Shown: in pieces, positions 1 through 14,939 of the stretch | Layout: each line of letters opens with the position of its first letter | How positions within the stretch are numbered: position 1 is the first letter of the stretch | Program-made: the position numbers and the translations under genes | The notes under the pieces: model-generated | What the model saw: only the letters and a program-made list of their open reading frames with translations | Databases searched by the model: none | What the model was told of the DNA's origin: nothing | Assembly: GCA_026027325.1 (NCBI GenBank) | Contig: JAMSLZ010000004.1 | Span: 1,240,001 to 1,304,000, forward strand | Source of the DNA: Actinomucor elegans | Lineage: Eukaryota > Mucoromycota > Mucoromycetes > Mucorales > Mucoraceae | Reading direction: 5' to 3' | Length of the DNA stretch: 64,000 nucleotides

Positions 1-724
1 TGAGTAGAGAGGATCTAATGAGGATCAGCAGAGCGCTGGCGCTATTTAGACCTTCAGTGTTGGCATCTATGATGAATTTGACTGAAGATGACTTGATATT
101 CACTGAGAAGTGTCTGCAACGTACATTATTAGTAAGTATATTACGCTTGCTGTAAATCTTCCCTCCCTCCCCTTTTTTTTTCTTTCTGGCAAAGCTGACA
201 TGTATCATTAGGAATACGAGAAATTGATTAGTTACTCGGGTACACCGACTGTAGTTTGGAGAAGAACTGGTGAAATTACCTTAGTTGGTAAAGAGTTTTC
301 ACTGTTGACTCAATGGTCGAGAGATATGCTTTTAAGCAAAAAGACATACATTTATGAGTTGATGAGCAACCCTTCTGCTGTCGAATATTGGGAGAAATAT
401 GCTTTACATGCTTTTGATAATACGGACTCTGCAGTGTACAGTACCTGTATCTTGATGAGTCCTACCAAACGCATTGTTCCGTGTACTTTTTGTTTCACAA
501 TCAAGCGCGACATCTTTGATCTACCTAGTGTCATAGTTGGAAATGTAAGTGAACCGTTAAAGAAACTGATAGCATACTTATCTTTTACGTCTAGTTCTTG
601 CCAATCCTTAGCTGATAATGTTCTTTTTTTTTCATTTTATTGCATTCATTTCTGACAGTTATACATACACATCCATGCACCTTTTCTTGTATTCCCACTA
701 CCCTCTACCTTAATCATATCATAA
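1..724 (+). CDS. ERT1: ERT1/AcuK-type gluconeogenesis regulator, 3' end (5' truncated)
   Basis: This is the C-terminal part of a fungal transcription activator of the ERT1/AcuK/Rds2 group, which controls gluconeogenic and ethanol-utilisation genes. The visible part is the PAS-like C-terminal domain, with the family-typical stretches [35 protein letters not shown] and [16 protein letters not shown]. The Zn2Cys6 DNA-binding domain would lie upstream of the window. Reading starts in frame at base 3. A first intron is placed at 132-211 (GTAAGT to TTAG, phase 0). A second is placed at 545-658, after VIVGN, giving a short hydrophobic tail and a TAA at 722-724. Known relatives end soon after VGN, so the last exon is the weakest part; reading through the second donor would instead end at 655. 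The family call is firm; which paralogue this is cannot be told. Confidence 0.8.
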
Positions 725-2026
725 ACGTCGTTGAGAGGAACAAACACTACTACTGTTTGTGTTTTCAAATAAAATATTTGTTATAAATTGTGCACGTATA
801 GAAAGTATTTTATGATTTTATTAACGTCAACAAGATATAAAAAATTGATCGATATACCTTCGCCTTTCAAGGAGCAGTATTGTATTGCGATTGAATACTA
901 ACCCTAATTATCTGAGCACAGCGATACTTGCTACTTTGAAATGTTCTTTCTCGCTTCATTTTTAATGAATGTCATGATAGGCACAATATGTGTCAAAAAT
1001 TCTATAAAGTATTAAATCCCATATTCGATGATGTAAAGGTCAAAGAATGTTTCCTTAAATTTTAGTGAAATTTTCTTTGGCAGAATTTTTTTTAAGAAAA
1101 CAACATAATAACAATATAATGATAACTCGCATGTTTATAATGGCAGAAATATTGAAAATCAATTAAATGCACTTCTGGTCATGATGAATCTATGCTTCTA
1201 AAGTAAGGTCTTTTTGCTTCATAAAAATTCAAGATTTTTCTATATTGACTTTTCTGCATTCCTCAATTGATTCCGTTTACTGTCGTTTGAAATGACCAAT
1301 AAGTGACCAGCATAAATTACTACAGCTACTGGAACAGTCTGCTGGCAGAAGCATTTTAGTTCTATTTTATTTTAATGATTGGTTGTAAAATGCATGCACT
1401 TCATACACACACGCACATATATATATACCCTAGATCTATAGATCTTTCGACCGATCCGGGTTTAATACTGTATCTGATTAACTGTTCATGGTCAAAAGGA
1501 GTTATACTGCATCTATTATAATCCTTTTTAATTTTATTAAATCTACAGTAAACCTGGCTTAAGAATATAAGTACATTTATTTCATACATGTCTAATCTTA
1601 CGATCTCTGGAGGGATCTCGGTTCAATGTCGCATGTGAAAAGTATCATATGTTCAAAATGAATTGATACATGTATCAGAATTTTCATTTATCAGTGTAAT
1701 GTAAATTTTTATTTTAAACGTTATGTGTAGCTCAATAGACGATATATATTGCCATCGTCAATTTACTACATTGTTTGTTTTATCGCCCATAATCATATGA
1801 AATTGATTTTAATCTATGTTGGCGTGAGAGAGAATCGTTCAGTCATGAGCATAACAAACAATAATACAGCTCAAGGATAGAGTCAGGTAAGGATTAGTGA
1901 CAAAAAAAAAGGACCGCTTTTTTTTTATTGATAGTACATAATCTCATGTGGAAAAATAAATAATTACTAGACTTATTGTAAGGGAAACTTGACATTATAT
2001 CACAAATAGTATATACATTTTAAAAC
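725..2026. other. intergenic region with two repeat units
   Basis: No convincing gene is seen. The stretch is AT-rich, has a short CA/TA microsatellite around 1405-1430, and holds two diverged units of the dispersed repeat family described separately. The left part is the 3' flank of the ERT1-like gene; the right part is downstream of the tubby-like gene on the opposite strand. Confidence 0.6.
1359..1680 (+). repeat. dispersed intergenic repeat, two units in tandem
   Basis: Two same-direction copies of an intergenic repeat. Their cores (GGTTTAATACTGTATCTG near 1459-1476 and GGTTCAATGTCGCATGTG near 1620-1637) match the family core CTCGGTCCAATGTCGCATCT with a few changes and lie 161 bp apart. 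The first is preceded by TTTTAATGATTGGTTGTAAAATG (1369-1391), a block seen again before the unit near 46145. Units are followed by a diverged TTCAAAATGAATTG-like block. Confidence 0.6.
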
Positions 2027-3774
2027 CTATTGATAATAGTCATATTGTTGCTGTTGGTATGTATAGTATTCAGATGTCGAATATCTATTGTTATAGTTGT
2101 AATTATTACCATAATGAAGCTGCTGCTGCGGTTGATGGTATGCATAGAGTGAGTATTCGGAAGCAGACATTCTTTTTTGATCGTCAGTACGAGATTTAGT
2201 ACTGTTACGACGATGCTTATGATAAGTGGGCGCTGCAGTAGATGACTGAACGATATAATTGTTTGTAACAATAGGCGATGGTGGTTCTTGGTTCCATCGA
2301 ATGCTCCTTAAACTAGGTGGATTATCGTAGTTTACTATCGAAAGATTACCAAATTCATTTGCAAGACGCGATATTTGTCCAGCAGTAGGAAGACTAAGCT
2401 GATGATTATAATAAGGATGCGCTTGCTGCTGCTGCTGCTGCTGTAGCTGTAGCTGCTGCTGTTTTCTCTGTTTTTTTCTTGATAATGCATTTGTTGTTGC
2501 TGTGGATCCAGAAAGCGTTGCTGTGATACAGCTTGATTTGTTTTGTTTGAAGAGGTGTCATTTACTACTGGTTTTTTGTTGTGCCTTTCAACAGGTGATG
2601 TAGTTTTAGAATTTGTAGGAGAAGGTTCGCCTGTTTGTTTCATATGTGATAAGCTACTAAACAGCCTCGAAAGGCGGCCTGGACTGCCACTACTTTGGCT
2701 GGGAGAAGGCAAGATAGAAGATGAAGATGCTTCTTGACTCGAAGATATCAAGACAGAAGCAGATTTCTGTCGCGCCAAACGAGGAGTAGCAGCATGTGTA
2801 GATGTAGATGGAGTAGGTAAAGGTGATACTATAGGCGACTGAGCTGGGCTGTTACCAGCACTCAAAGAAGGTTTGTGGTGTTTATGGTCCGATTGGATTT
2901 GTTTTTGAGATCGTCGTGCATCCCTTTCTAGCATCAGCTGCAGTTTTTGTTCGTTACTAAGTTCAGCCTTGTACTTTTTCTGCAAGGCCTTCTTTGGGAT
3001 TGGATCTTCATAAGCGATACGGTTATTATTTTCGGGTTGACTAATGCAGCTAGTATTATAGCCTAGGGTATCATCTTGAATGCCCGTACTGATAGGATCT
3101 CTTTTCCATCCACCATCGTTTGATTTGTCAAGTAAAGTCATTAATGACATGACTATAATTAACTCGAGCTCACGAGGCTTGGTGAGGTTGCATCTGAGCA
3201 TACTGTATCTGAATAGAGAAAATATACCAAAATACTCGTCCTTTAACATGCATGGTAAGTATTGTGCAACACAGATATCGCCTAAATATGAAGGTCTTAG
3301 CAAAAACAATAGGTTTAAAAGAGGTAATTTACCTGTTTTTCTGATAGCTCTGCATTCTAATGAGTTGCTCATTCTGCTTTCGCGTACCCTAATATATGTA
3401 TATTTATAAGGGACTATGTTATATATTGTAATGCTTACAACATACCATCTATACTTTTCCCCTTCCCAAGCAAAAGTCCATTCAAAACCAAGTCGAGACG
3501 AATCACGGAACTCAACAGAAACGTCTGTTTTATTGTCTAAATGAAGAATAATAGGCTTGATCCTTGTAGTGGCACTTTTGACTTGAGTCTCTGCCCATAC
3601 TTCAAATGTAACTGGGTCAACTAGACTAACAGCATAAAATTTGGAGAGTCTGTGCCGGATTTTAATAAAACATATTTCACCAGTGGCTTTGTTCTTGATA
3701 TCTACAATAGCCTTGTTCCGAGGATGGCTAGATAATATATAACTAGTTACGAATTCGTCTATAGTAAGAGTCAT
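2027..3774 (-). CDS. tubby C-terminal-like domain protein with Gln/Tyr-rich tail
   Basis: The N-terminal half resembles fungal tubby C-terminal-like proteins: a beta-rich stretch with FEWTFAWEGEKYRW, then VRESRMSNSLECRAIRKTG, then a hydrophobic helix near PRELELIIVMSLMTLLDK. The rest is Ser/Pro-rich and low complexity. Two introns are evident by splice signals and loss of family match: one after KYRW (57 nt, GTATGT to TTAG) and one after AIRKTG (GTAAAT to TAAG or TTTAG). Near the 3' end the first frame runs into a nonsense tail, while another frame gives a believable end (AHPYYNHQLSLPTAGQISRL, later SEYYTYQQQQYDYYQ then TAG at 2027-2029). A 62-nt GT-AG intron at 2468-2529 joins the two frames; one extra base in the T7 run at 2471-2477 would also do so. 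The function is unknown. Confidence 0.6.
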
Positions 3775-5154
3775 TTTTTTTTCTTTTTAAATATGTAATG
3801 GAGAGAAAAGAAAAGAGGACAGATACCCTTATTTATACTACTTGATTTAGCATCGTGTAACTCTTGGTTTTAACCAAACTGTGTCATGTCCGCAGTTCAT
3901 TATTAGAATGGCAAACGCCCTTTCTCGTTTTTAGTTGAGTAACAGATTAATCTAGATATCTACACTGTGTCAAGACAGAGTATACGTTTCTCTCATGGCT
4001 CATTAGTAATACAGAGACCTGTGATAGACTGGATCATAAGATGAATAACTTTCTTACTGATTTCACTGAATGATCTATCTGTTTTTAACCTGTGCAGCTT
4101 GTTTTATTCCATTGGTTGCATTATAATGTTTGTTAACAAAAACATCTTTTTATTCATTTTGCTTGTTTGCGGCTCGTGCGTGAATGATAAAATAGTGCAT
4201 AGGTTTTGTATTACATCTCTCTGTATCTGCTGAAAAATCATCATCTAACTCTAACCTATTTCTGTCACTTGCTTTTATGACATAAAATAACTGAGCTCAA
4301 TTCTAATTCGCTTATATTGTAATGGGAAGCCAAGACATCAGAATCGCATGCACACCTTTCTAATTGAAAAAAAATAATAATAGCCCCAATTATGTTTCAC
4401 GCTAGTTTAACTGTATTTAATACTCCTTGAAGAAATAGTTTCAATCGATAAAGAAGTCTACTAAATCAAGATTATCCGAGCATTATTATAAATAGACAAG
4501 TAGCGTAGCCATTGTATCATATGACTTAACAGATCAAGATTTCTGAAAGCTTTGCAACTACCATGAAATTTCAAACAAAAATGTCATGATACCATAACGA
4601 AGTAGTTTTTATAGGTAAATCTGTGTTTGTATCAACTAATAAAATACCAAGAAGTGACGGTCCAGAAGATTGTTCACCATGTTGGTTTCCAACTGATGAA
4701 ATCGATGCGATTCAAAATTTTGATGTTATTGGCCCGGAATTTCAATGAGATGTGTCGTGAAATTACAAGGTCATATTTAGAGCTATAAAACAACGCCATT
4801 TGTAGGAAACCTATAGTAAGATACTATATTTTACTCAATGAAAAATGTATCAAGTATACATAAATACAAACAGGCATTATTAACAATGCTACGCCTATTG
4901 TCAAAGATGTGTCGGTGTAGGAAAATTGAGACACATAGTAACTATTCGTTGTCATAAATTGCTTCTAGATCAACAACAGACCGAGATAAATCAAAGGTTT
5001 TCAGGAAACAAATAGAACGAAATGAGTTTGTTTTACTGAAGCAAACTTTATAGTTATACATCTGACTATTCAGGAGCTAGAGACGTAGGTATACTACTTG
5101 ATGGCGATTAAAGCATCAATTGAAACGGTGCCTGAAGCCTAAATTACTTCTAGA
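3775..5154. other. intergenic region with a coding-like relic
   Basis: Upstream flank of the tubby-like gene on the left and downstream flank of CWH43 on the right. No intact gene is seen. Positions 4591-4748 (+) hold a coding-like fragment listed separately, and 4950-5060 (-) holds a short stretch whose DNA resembles the 3' end of the small ORF at 5155-5298. Confidence 0.5.
4591..4748 (+). pseudogene. orphan coding-like fragment, unrecognised
   Basis: An open stretch of about 52 codons without a start codon, ending in TGA at 4746-4748. Its wording (VVFIGKSVFVSTNK, DGPEDCSPCWFPTDEIDA, IQNFDVIGPEFQ) has protein-like composition with paired cysteines and few low-complexity residues, unlike chance translations of this AT-rich DNA. 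No splice partner was found. It may be a relic exon or chance; I do not recognise the family. Confidence 0.25.
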
Positions 5155-5298
5155 TCAGTAACCAACCCAGGCGGACTTCGGTTTTTTGAATTCCGGGAAA
5201 TCTATAGAAAAGCATACTCTCTTTTCAGCTATCCGACTGTCGTCATTTCCAATCAACATAGACAGGAACACTAAACATGCAATGCTTAACAGCAACAT
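5155..5298 (-). CDS. candidate small secreted peptide precursor (47 aa)
   Basis: An uninterrupted 47-codon ORF starts with a classical signal-peptide-like segment (MLLLSIACLVFLSMLIG), followed by an acidic spacer NDDSRIAE, a dibasic KR, and the 20-residue tail VCFSIDFPEFKKPKSAWVGY. The arrangement of signal, spacer, Lys-Arg and short tail resembles Kex2-processed fungal peptide precursors; this is inference, since short hydrophobic ORFs occur by chance. It lies about 110 bp downstream of the CWH43 stop on the same strand, so it could also sit in that gene's 3' UTR. A related stretch about 200 bp further along (4950-5060, same strand) shares a GATCTAGAAGYAATTTA block with its 3' end, which hints at a decayed local duplication. 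It has no match that I know. Confidence 0.3.
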   Translation of the reverse strand: MLLLSIACLVFLSMLIGNDDSRIAEKRVCFSIDFPEFKKPKSAWVGY

Positions 5299-5406
5299 AA
5301 TATGATTTCATTCTATAAACCAAGATCTTTTTTTTTATGAATGCTGTATTACGTAGTTTATTAAAGATGTATGAAAACGAAATAAAGATTGTCTTCTAGA
5401 GTGAGA

Positions 5407-8400
5407 TTAGTTTGCAAAGTAGCGAGGTTCATCGAAAACATGATAACGGTGACCTCGAACACCTTGACCATGGAACATGGATGGATATCTTAATGCGGGG
5501 GTGACTTGTGATTCATCAATACGATCATAAGTTGCTTTCCAATAGTCTTTGGGATTGTCAACCACCTGGAACTTGCCAGATTGAATCTCAGTATCTGTGA
5601 TGCCACCATGACTGATACGAGCATAGCCAATACGACGCAAACCGCGATAACCCACATATTCACACCAACGATCCCAATCAGTAGGATCGATATCATTGAT
5701 ATCGCCTCCAGCAAACAGTAAATGATAGATTTCTTGCTGTGGCTTCGTTACAACGTAACCCAAAAACACAAATGGATTAGGACTGGTACGTATGATGCGT
5801 GCTAATTCAGTAGTTTGTTGGATTCTATCATTGTAGTTTTCGTCTTGGCCATTGTGGCTCACGATGAAATCAACAGGTTGACCATAGACGTCTAAAGTGG
5901 CATGAATAGCGCATGCAAGTTCGCCCACAGGTGAAGGTAGTAGATGATGCTCTGACTTAATAATAGGGAATTTGGAAAGCATCAAACAACCCCAGGTATG
6001 TTTCATACTGGCAGGACCAAAGTCTACATAATAGCCCAATTCTTCAGCAATTGATTGAGCCCAATCACGATTACCCATAATGATTCTCATCGTGTCTGAT
6101 TCAAGCAAACCTATATTATGAAAAATTAGCATCTAAACGAATCCCAATCAAGGATCTATTCTTATTACCAACGACATCCAATTCCAAATCACGAATAGCA
6201 TCACGCATACGATGCTCACTTGCCCACATGTCATTATCTAAAGCGAAATGAATTGTCCAAATAGCCGCAGTAAAGGATTTTTCCGTAGTGGTATATGGCA
6301 CAGGTGTCTTGGCATTGGCTAAGCGGTTGGACGCAACAAGAGCAGAAAGAGCTACAAAAGCAGCTACAAAGAGTCGAGTCATAGTACGAGCATGTTTTAA
6401 TACATGGAATTGAGCCAATTTGTTTTGAATATCTTGCAAGGCCTGTCTGTTTGCATTCAAGACGCCCAAACCAATTAACGCCATCAAGGTTACCAAGATA
6501 GCATCCGTACGTTCGCGAGCATAAACACCTCCAGGTACAAATTCATAAGCGACTACCCAAACATGGGCCAAACATAAAATGTTATAGACCATGAAAGAGA
6601 CAAACAATGTCTTGAAAGGAGGCTGTGTAGAAATACCACGAATAAGAGCCGGTGTAATGGACAAAAAGTAAGCACCCAATACAAGGCCACCGTAGTAGGC
6701 AGTCCATGCAGAATAGCAATAAAATACAGCACAAGCACCACAACCCATAACATACCAGGCAAAGCTTGTAGTGATGCGACGGTATGGTGCGACCAAAAGA
6801 CCAACGGCAAGAGCAGCAATGGTAGCGACACCCCAAGGTACTGGCTCTGGACCATAATTAGGATAACCATCTACAGTCCAACGCATGATGATTGAAGAAT
6901 CCGTATACATGGAATGAAGTGCAAACAGGAGAGAGCCAAAACCAGCAGCAGCCAACATAGAACTACCAAACTGCTTGGTAGAATTGTCTTCTGACAAAGA
7001 ACTCAAGTCTTTACCTTGTTCGGTAACTTTACGGACAGAACTATCGCGTAATAATACTTCTACTGAGGCTACAATGCCTAAAACAATACCTACATCATTC
7101 CATCCACCATTCTCCTTGTGCATGATGGGCCAGATAGGATTTTCTGTGAACCAAGCCATCTTGACCACGTTGTGCAAAACCAAACCAAGACCCCAGATGA
7201 GTGCAGAGCGTTCCAAGTCACCCGTATGCTTTTTAGATTCAATCCAAGAGGCAGTGTACGTGGTTAAACTCAAGCCGGTACCGATGGCTGTCATGGATAA
7301 ACGCCAGACAGGGTCTAGTTTAAGATAGGATGCAACACCCACCAAAGAAAGGAAATGGAAAATACCGCGATACTTGGCCACGAATCGTCTGAGAGGCGCA
7401 ATGCCAAGGATAACAGGCATCAATGTGATGAATAAGAATGCCTCAAAGCCAGAAATACCCATGTACCACAGAGGAAAGTACCTACATGACTAGCTTATTA
7501 ATATCCACATACAAGCTATGCATTGGCAATTTTACCAAATCAATAAAGTCAAAGAAGTGAGCATCGACCAAAACACGAATGCTAAACAAACAGAAAACCG
7601 CTTAGTATATCTAAACACAGATTCACTCTACTCGCTTCTTACCCAAATATGTCTCTGATGCGAAACCTGCAAACACAGTTAAGGCACGTAGAGTCGAAGG
7701 CGCAATACTTCCTTCAGGACTATTGGATGTTGAAGCATGAGCCGTCATATATATATATATTAAAAAAAATATTGGTGGAAGAGAAACTTACTTTGAGGCA
7801 AATGGTACGGAGCTATTATTTATAAAAACTTTGTAATTAGTCTTCCGCTTTAAGTAACACCATAATCTGTTTGCAATACTAAAAGAAACTTACGATTCTG
7901 CAATGGGTGAATTACCAGTTTTATCGACAATAGATAGTTCAAAATTCTGGAATTCAATAGCGCTGACAGCGTCATATGCTACATCATATAGAATCAATGA
8001 CCATTCAAAGAAAGCATAGGTCGTATAAGCTACAAATTCAGATAAGCACTCATTCATCATCAATCCCTTTTTAATTTACTTTACCTCCTGGTATTCTTTG
8101 GACCTTGTGTTGAATAAAGAAATAAATCATAGGTGGTAAAGTGGTAAAGAAAGCTGTAGTCAAGAATTTTCTCCAGCGAACTGCCAATTCATTGTCGTTT
8201 GAAGTAGAGTAAAGTACACCCAATTGCCAAGGCAAAGTACACAACAAATACACAACCATAGCAATGTCATGAGTGAGATGATCGTCAGTAGAAGTGATAT
8301 AAACCCAACCACCGCAAGCAACTGTACGGATGATACCAATCATCAGTAAACTCAATCCAAATCTTTTTGATACGGTTTTAGCAGACTGTGTAGTGTAGAA

Positions 8401-8872
8401 ATACCACAAGAATACTAGTGCAAATCTTGGACCAGCCGTCAAGGCGATTAAAATCTGAAAAATAGCGCGTGCTGGATATCTATCACCTGTAGTTGCACTC
8501 ACGCTTGGAAACCATTCCTATAACTGACATTAATAATCCTTTCTCTTTTAACAAATTTTCATAGTTTACATCAGGATATCCAAAGTATTCATTTTGTACA
8601 ATTTTATGATAATGTGTATAACAAGCAACTCCAAGAGCAACAAAGAACGCGCCTAGATAAAAAGGATTAAAAACAAACTCTGATCAAAAGTTTGGATAAA
8701 CTTACTATATGCGAATAGCGTATGTGAATAAGCAATGTACTTTGCACCTATCTATCAAAATAAGAAAAAAGCGCGTTATTTTCTGCACTATCAAACAAAA
8801 TATTTCATGCTTTACCTTGGAGATAGTGACAGCTTCTAAACTGCCTGAATGGATTGAAGACTTTTCAGCCAT
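5407..8872 (-). CDS. CWH43: CWH43, GPI-anchor ceramide remodelling protein
   Basis: Multi-pass ER membrane protein needed to replace the GPI lipid with ceramide. Ten exons are predicted. The start at 8872 (MAEKSSIHSG) leads to a PGAP2-like membrane domain; EWFPSVSATTGDRYP and GAYTTYAFFEWSLILYDVAY are strongly conserved in CWH43. The central part has many membrane segments from WYFPLWYMGISGFEAFL onward. The C-terminal part is an endonuclease/exonuclease/phosphatase-type domain with VGLLESDT, GNRDWAQ, KHTWGCLMLSKFPI and VSHNGQDEN. Key joins: PD/EWF near 8517-8570; an intron after PGG near 8090; a short exon reading SSVPFAS near 7790-7812; and a 58-nt intron at 6111-6168 joining DVVG to LLESDT. 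Total length is about 950 residues, as in yeast Cwh43. Two shorter open stretches in the region are only parts of this gene. A 25-bp T-run (on the coding strand) lies just upstream of the start. Confidence 0.93.
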
Positions 8873-9739
8873 ATTAATATGGACAAGGAAGGCCTTTTTT
8901 ATAATACAAAAATAAAGTAATTGTGAAAAAAAAAAAAAAAAAAAAAAAAAGAGCAAGAATGAAATGAAATCTCAATCAAAGAAAACAATCGGTGTTTCAA
9001 AATCCAATAAGGCAGGGACGGTCCACCAAGACAATAGAAACGCGAACCTTAAAATTGGTTCGCCGAGAACTGACGAATAAACCTACTTGAACAGCAATGA
9101 ATAACGCCGTACCTTTTATAGACTGTTCTTTTACAGCCGGTCATTCTACTCGATAATCGCAATGATAAAGTATGGCACAAAATGCAGTTTATAATGTTTT
9201 TCATATATGTTAAGCAAAATATGCAGTGTGACACTTGAAAAAAATGACCCTATTTCCCATTTTTCTTTGCTTTAGCGATGCAGCTTATCTTTTATTTGAG
9301 TATAATATCTGCTCATATATAGCTAAAAATTGGTTTGACTAGAAAACCAGGCTTCAACGCCAAACAATTGCATCTTAGCCGGTTAAATGAATTCCAGAAA
9401 CCATTTTTTTTGTCCTACGCACATGCGAATAACTAGAGCGTGTAACGCTGTTCCTCTGTGTGCGGCTTTTCTTCAACATTTCGGCCCAAATTTATCCATA
9501 TGGACTGAAACTTGGCCACCTTTTTTTTTTCTCTTCACGTAAAAAAAAAAAACTGTCAGAAATGTCAGAAAATGAGTTTCAAAATAAAATCCTGGGTATA
9601 TAAAAACTCCAAGGCTTACATAACATCATGGCCTTATACTTGTCTAGTAAAACAGGTGGAATCGCGTATATTGAAAAGGATATGGACATGTTACACATAT
9701 TTTATTATGATCCTCTAAAATGCTACAAGTATTTTTAGT

Positions 9740-10150
9740 ATGCTGATGCTGTGTCCTATAGAAGCCCAAAGAATATCTACCTCCCCAAGAATAAATTCCC
9801 ATTTAAATCGAGGCCCTTTTTTTTTTACTCAGTATCTGCAAGACATGCATAACATTAAAATTAAATTAAGATTTAACGAGATGCATTGGTTCATTGAGAT
9901 CATGAATTGCTAACATGATGCGACATTAAGCCAAGATCACTCAAGAGATTGGCCCATTATTAGAACTAGTTTATGTAAAACATTCCAAATTTACTAATGA
10001 TCATCAGCAAGATTATAGTATAGTCATTGCACTATGAAAAGATAAAGTTTCTGATAGATGTAATATCTTATTTTGAGTATAAATTATTAACCAGATGCGA
10101 CAATTAACCAAAAACAACTGAGAGATCTATAAATCATTACTAGTTTAACA
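9740..10150 (-). repeat. dispersed intergenic repeat, two clear units (possibly four)
   Basis: Read on the minus strand, cores GGCTTAATGTCGCATCATG (GATGC at 9917-9921 on +) and GGTTAATTGTCGCATCTGG (GATGC at 10094-10098 on +) match the family core and lie 177 bp apart. The second is preceded by ACTAGTAATGATTTATAGAT-like sequence and CTCTC, the typical left flank. Weaker candidates at 9745 and 10253 would extend the series at 172 and 159 bp. Confidence 0.6.
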
Positions 10151-11039
10151 TGAATTACATGTAATTTACTTTATAGATTCCCCTCATCACATTACAATTA
10201 ACAGTAGTCTCAAAAGATGTAGTTGTCCTCTTCAGAATTATTATAGCCACTAAATGTGGCATTTAACTAGAATTTTAATCCGCATTATCACTATATATCC
10301 AAGAACTCTCTATGGAATGTATGGAATAGTAGGCAAACTTACATTCATTAGAAGAATCATTCAGTATTTAACTAGTTTTATTAATATTAATAGTGCCTAC
10401 CGGTAATTAATTAATTATTATTAAAAAGGGAATCAAGTTTCATACCAGGTTTTTAGGCAGATCTACTGAGGAACAATACGTTCCACTGCTGATAGTCAAT
10501 GCAATCGAAAGAATTACATTGTGATAGTATACCTTATGTCGCTTTTGATGACATTAAAGAAATTTTAAAGGCAGGACTTATCATTCACCTTCATTTAATG
10601 CATTTTTAAGAACATAGCCGTGCGTTGTATGCTGTATAAGAATTAATACCGCTCCAGTTAGGATGTTTAAACATGGCATCCCATTCAGATGATGTGCGAT
10701 GCCAAACTTCTACGATTATTTACAAATCAAGGTAATATATTGTTGTCCTTTTGGATCCTATAGTGTTTTTTATCGCTGATAACGACTTAATAATCAGTTT
10801 ACGTTCAAAATTCCCTCTGTAAAGTAGATATGAGTGCTTAACAATAGATATAAAAAAACCATAACAGAATTAAATGATACATCTAATATTTCTACCATTT
10901 CATTATGATCAAGTATCAGTTGTCGAATGAGACATTATCTTGTATCAATAGAAATATACAGAAAAAAACTATGCTGAAATTCGACAAGGAATCTGTATTT
11001 TCATCTTAATTTTCAATAAACACTATTTTTATTGATCTT

Positions 11040-11440
11040 GAGAGCGTTTCTTGCCTAACTCTGGCTAAATATCACATTTGATGGCCAAGGTATATTAGGA
11101 AAGGACTTCTACATCTATTAAACCTTCTATTTGAATAAAGAACAATGTGTATAATATGTTAACTTTGATGACTAAAAATAAACTATTAAATGTGAGGAAT
11201 TCTATATTTCAATCGATCCCGGTTTAATGCCGCATCTAACAAGTACTCCATGCTCAGAATTAGTTACTATATCTACTATGGCCTTTACTAAAGAGTAAAA
11301 TTTAGTAGATGTTGTTTTGATTTTTTTCATTCTAGGGGAAATCTTTTGTATTGATGATCGCCTAGCACCTTTGCTCAATTTTTATACTCTGTTAAATTTT
11401 TTGGATAGATTACTATTACTTATCGCATCTGTATGAGCAA
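11040..11440 (+). repeat. dispersed intergenic repeat, about three units in tandem
   Basis: Cores near 11074 (CTCTGGCTAAATATCACATTTG), 11232 (CCCGGTTTAATGCCGCATCT) and 11425 (TTATCGCATCTG, weak) lie 158 and 193 bp apart in the same direction. The middle unit is the clearest and is followed by the family's right flank (CATGCTCAGAATTAGTTACT). Confidence 0.5.
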
Positions 11441-11914
11441 TGAAAATGTAGATTGTTTCGTTACCGTAAACTGAGCGTATTATACTTTAATTGAGTCATA
11501 TTCAAACACTTCATTATTTATGGCTAAATAGAAAATGACGTTTAAACTTGTACTAACACTTTAATAGAAACAGTGCTGCCTTGTATATTTATCTCTGAGA
11601 TTAGCCATAGTAAAAAGCTATAGTGATCTTGTTTGAGGGAATAAAGTAGATACAACCTGAAACTTAAAAGTAAGCGACAAAAATAGAACATTATTTTATG
11701 GAATCTACTGCCGAAATACAGTCAATTCTTTTCATCAGATAGCAAGCTTGGTAACTGCAAGCACAATAATAGTGCTTGTACTTGTCAGAAAGCATATTTA
11801 ATGTATGTAATACTTTTTTTTTCTATTAACTGTAAATGATGATGAGAAATGGAATATGTCGAGTTATTAATTAAAAGAGAGACGGGGGCAGGGGGAGCAG
11901 AGATGAGAAGTAAC

Positions 11915-14939
<3,025 letters not shown>

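Larger units (their letters stand above)
8873..11914. other. gene desert with repeat units
   Basis: About 3 kb without a convincing gene. It carries an A25 run (8926-8950) next to the CWH43 start, two repeat blocks listed separately, and a short coding-like stretch on the minus strand (about 10630-10735, wording VEVWHRTSSEWDAMFKHPNW) that is probably a relic. Stop codons are frequent in all frames elsewhere. Confidence 0.55.

Noticed and set aside
1605..1640. tRNA or tRNA-derived SINE, because the repeat core GGTTCAATGTC resembles a B box
   Set aside because: No A box at the right distance, no cloverleaf pairing, and other units lose the B-box form; the likeness is probably chance.
5407..8502. 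Three separate membrane or phosphatase-like genes
   Set aside because: All pieces match consecutive parts of CWH43 and are joined by good splice signals.
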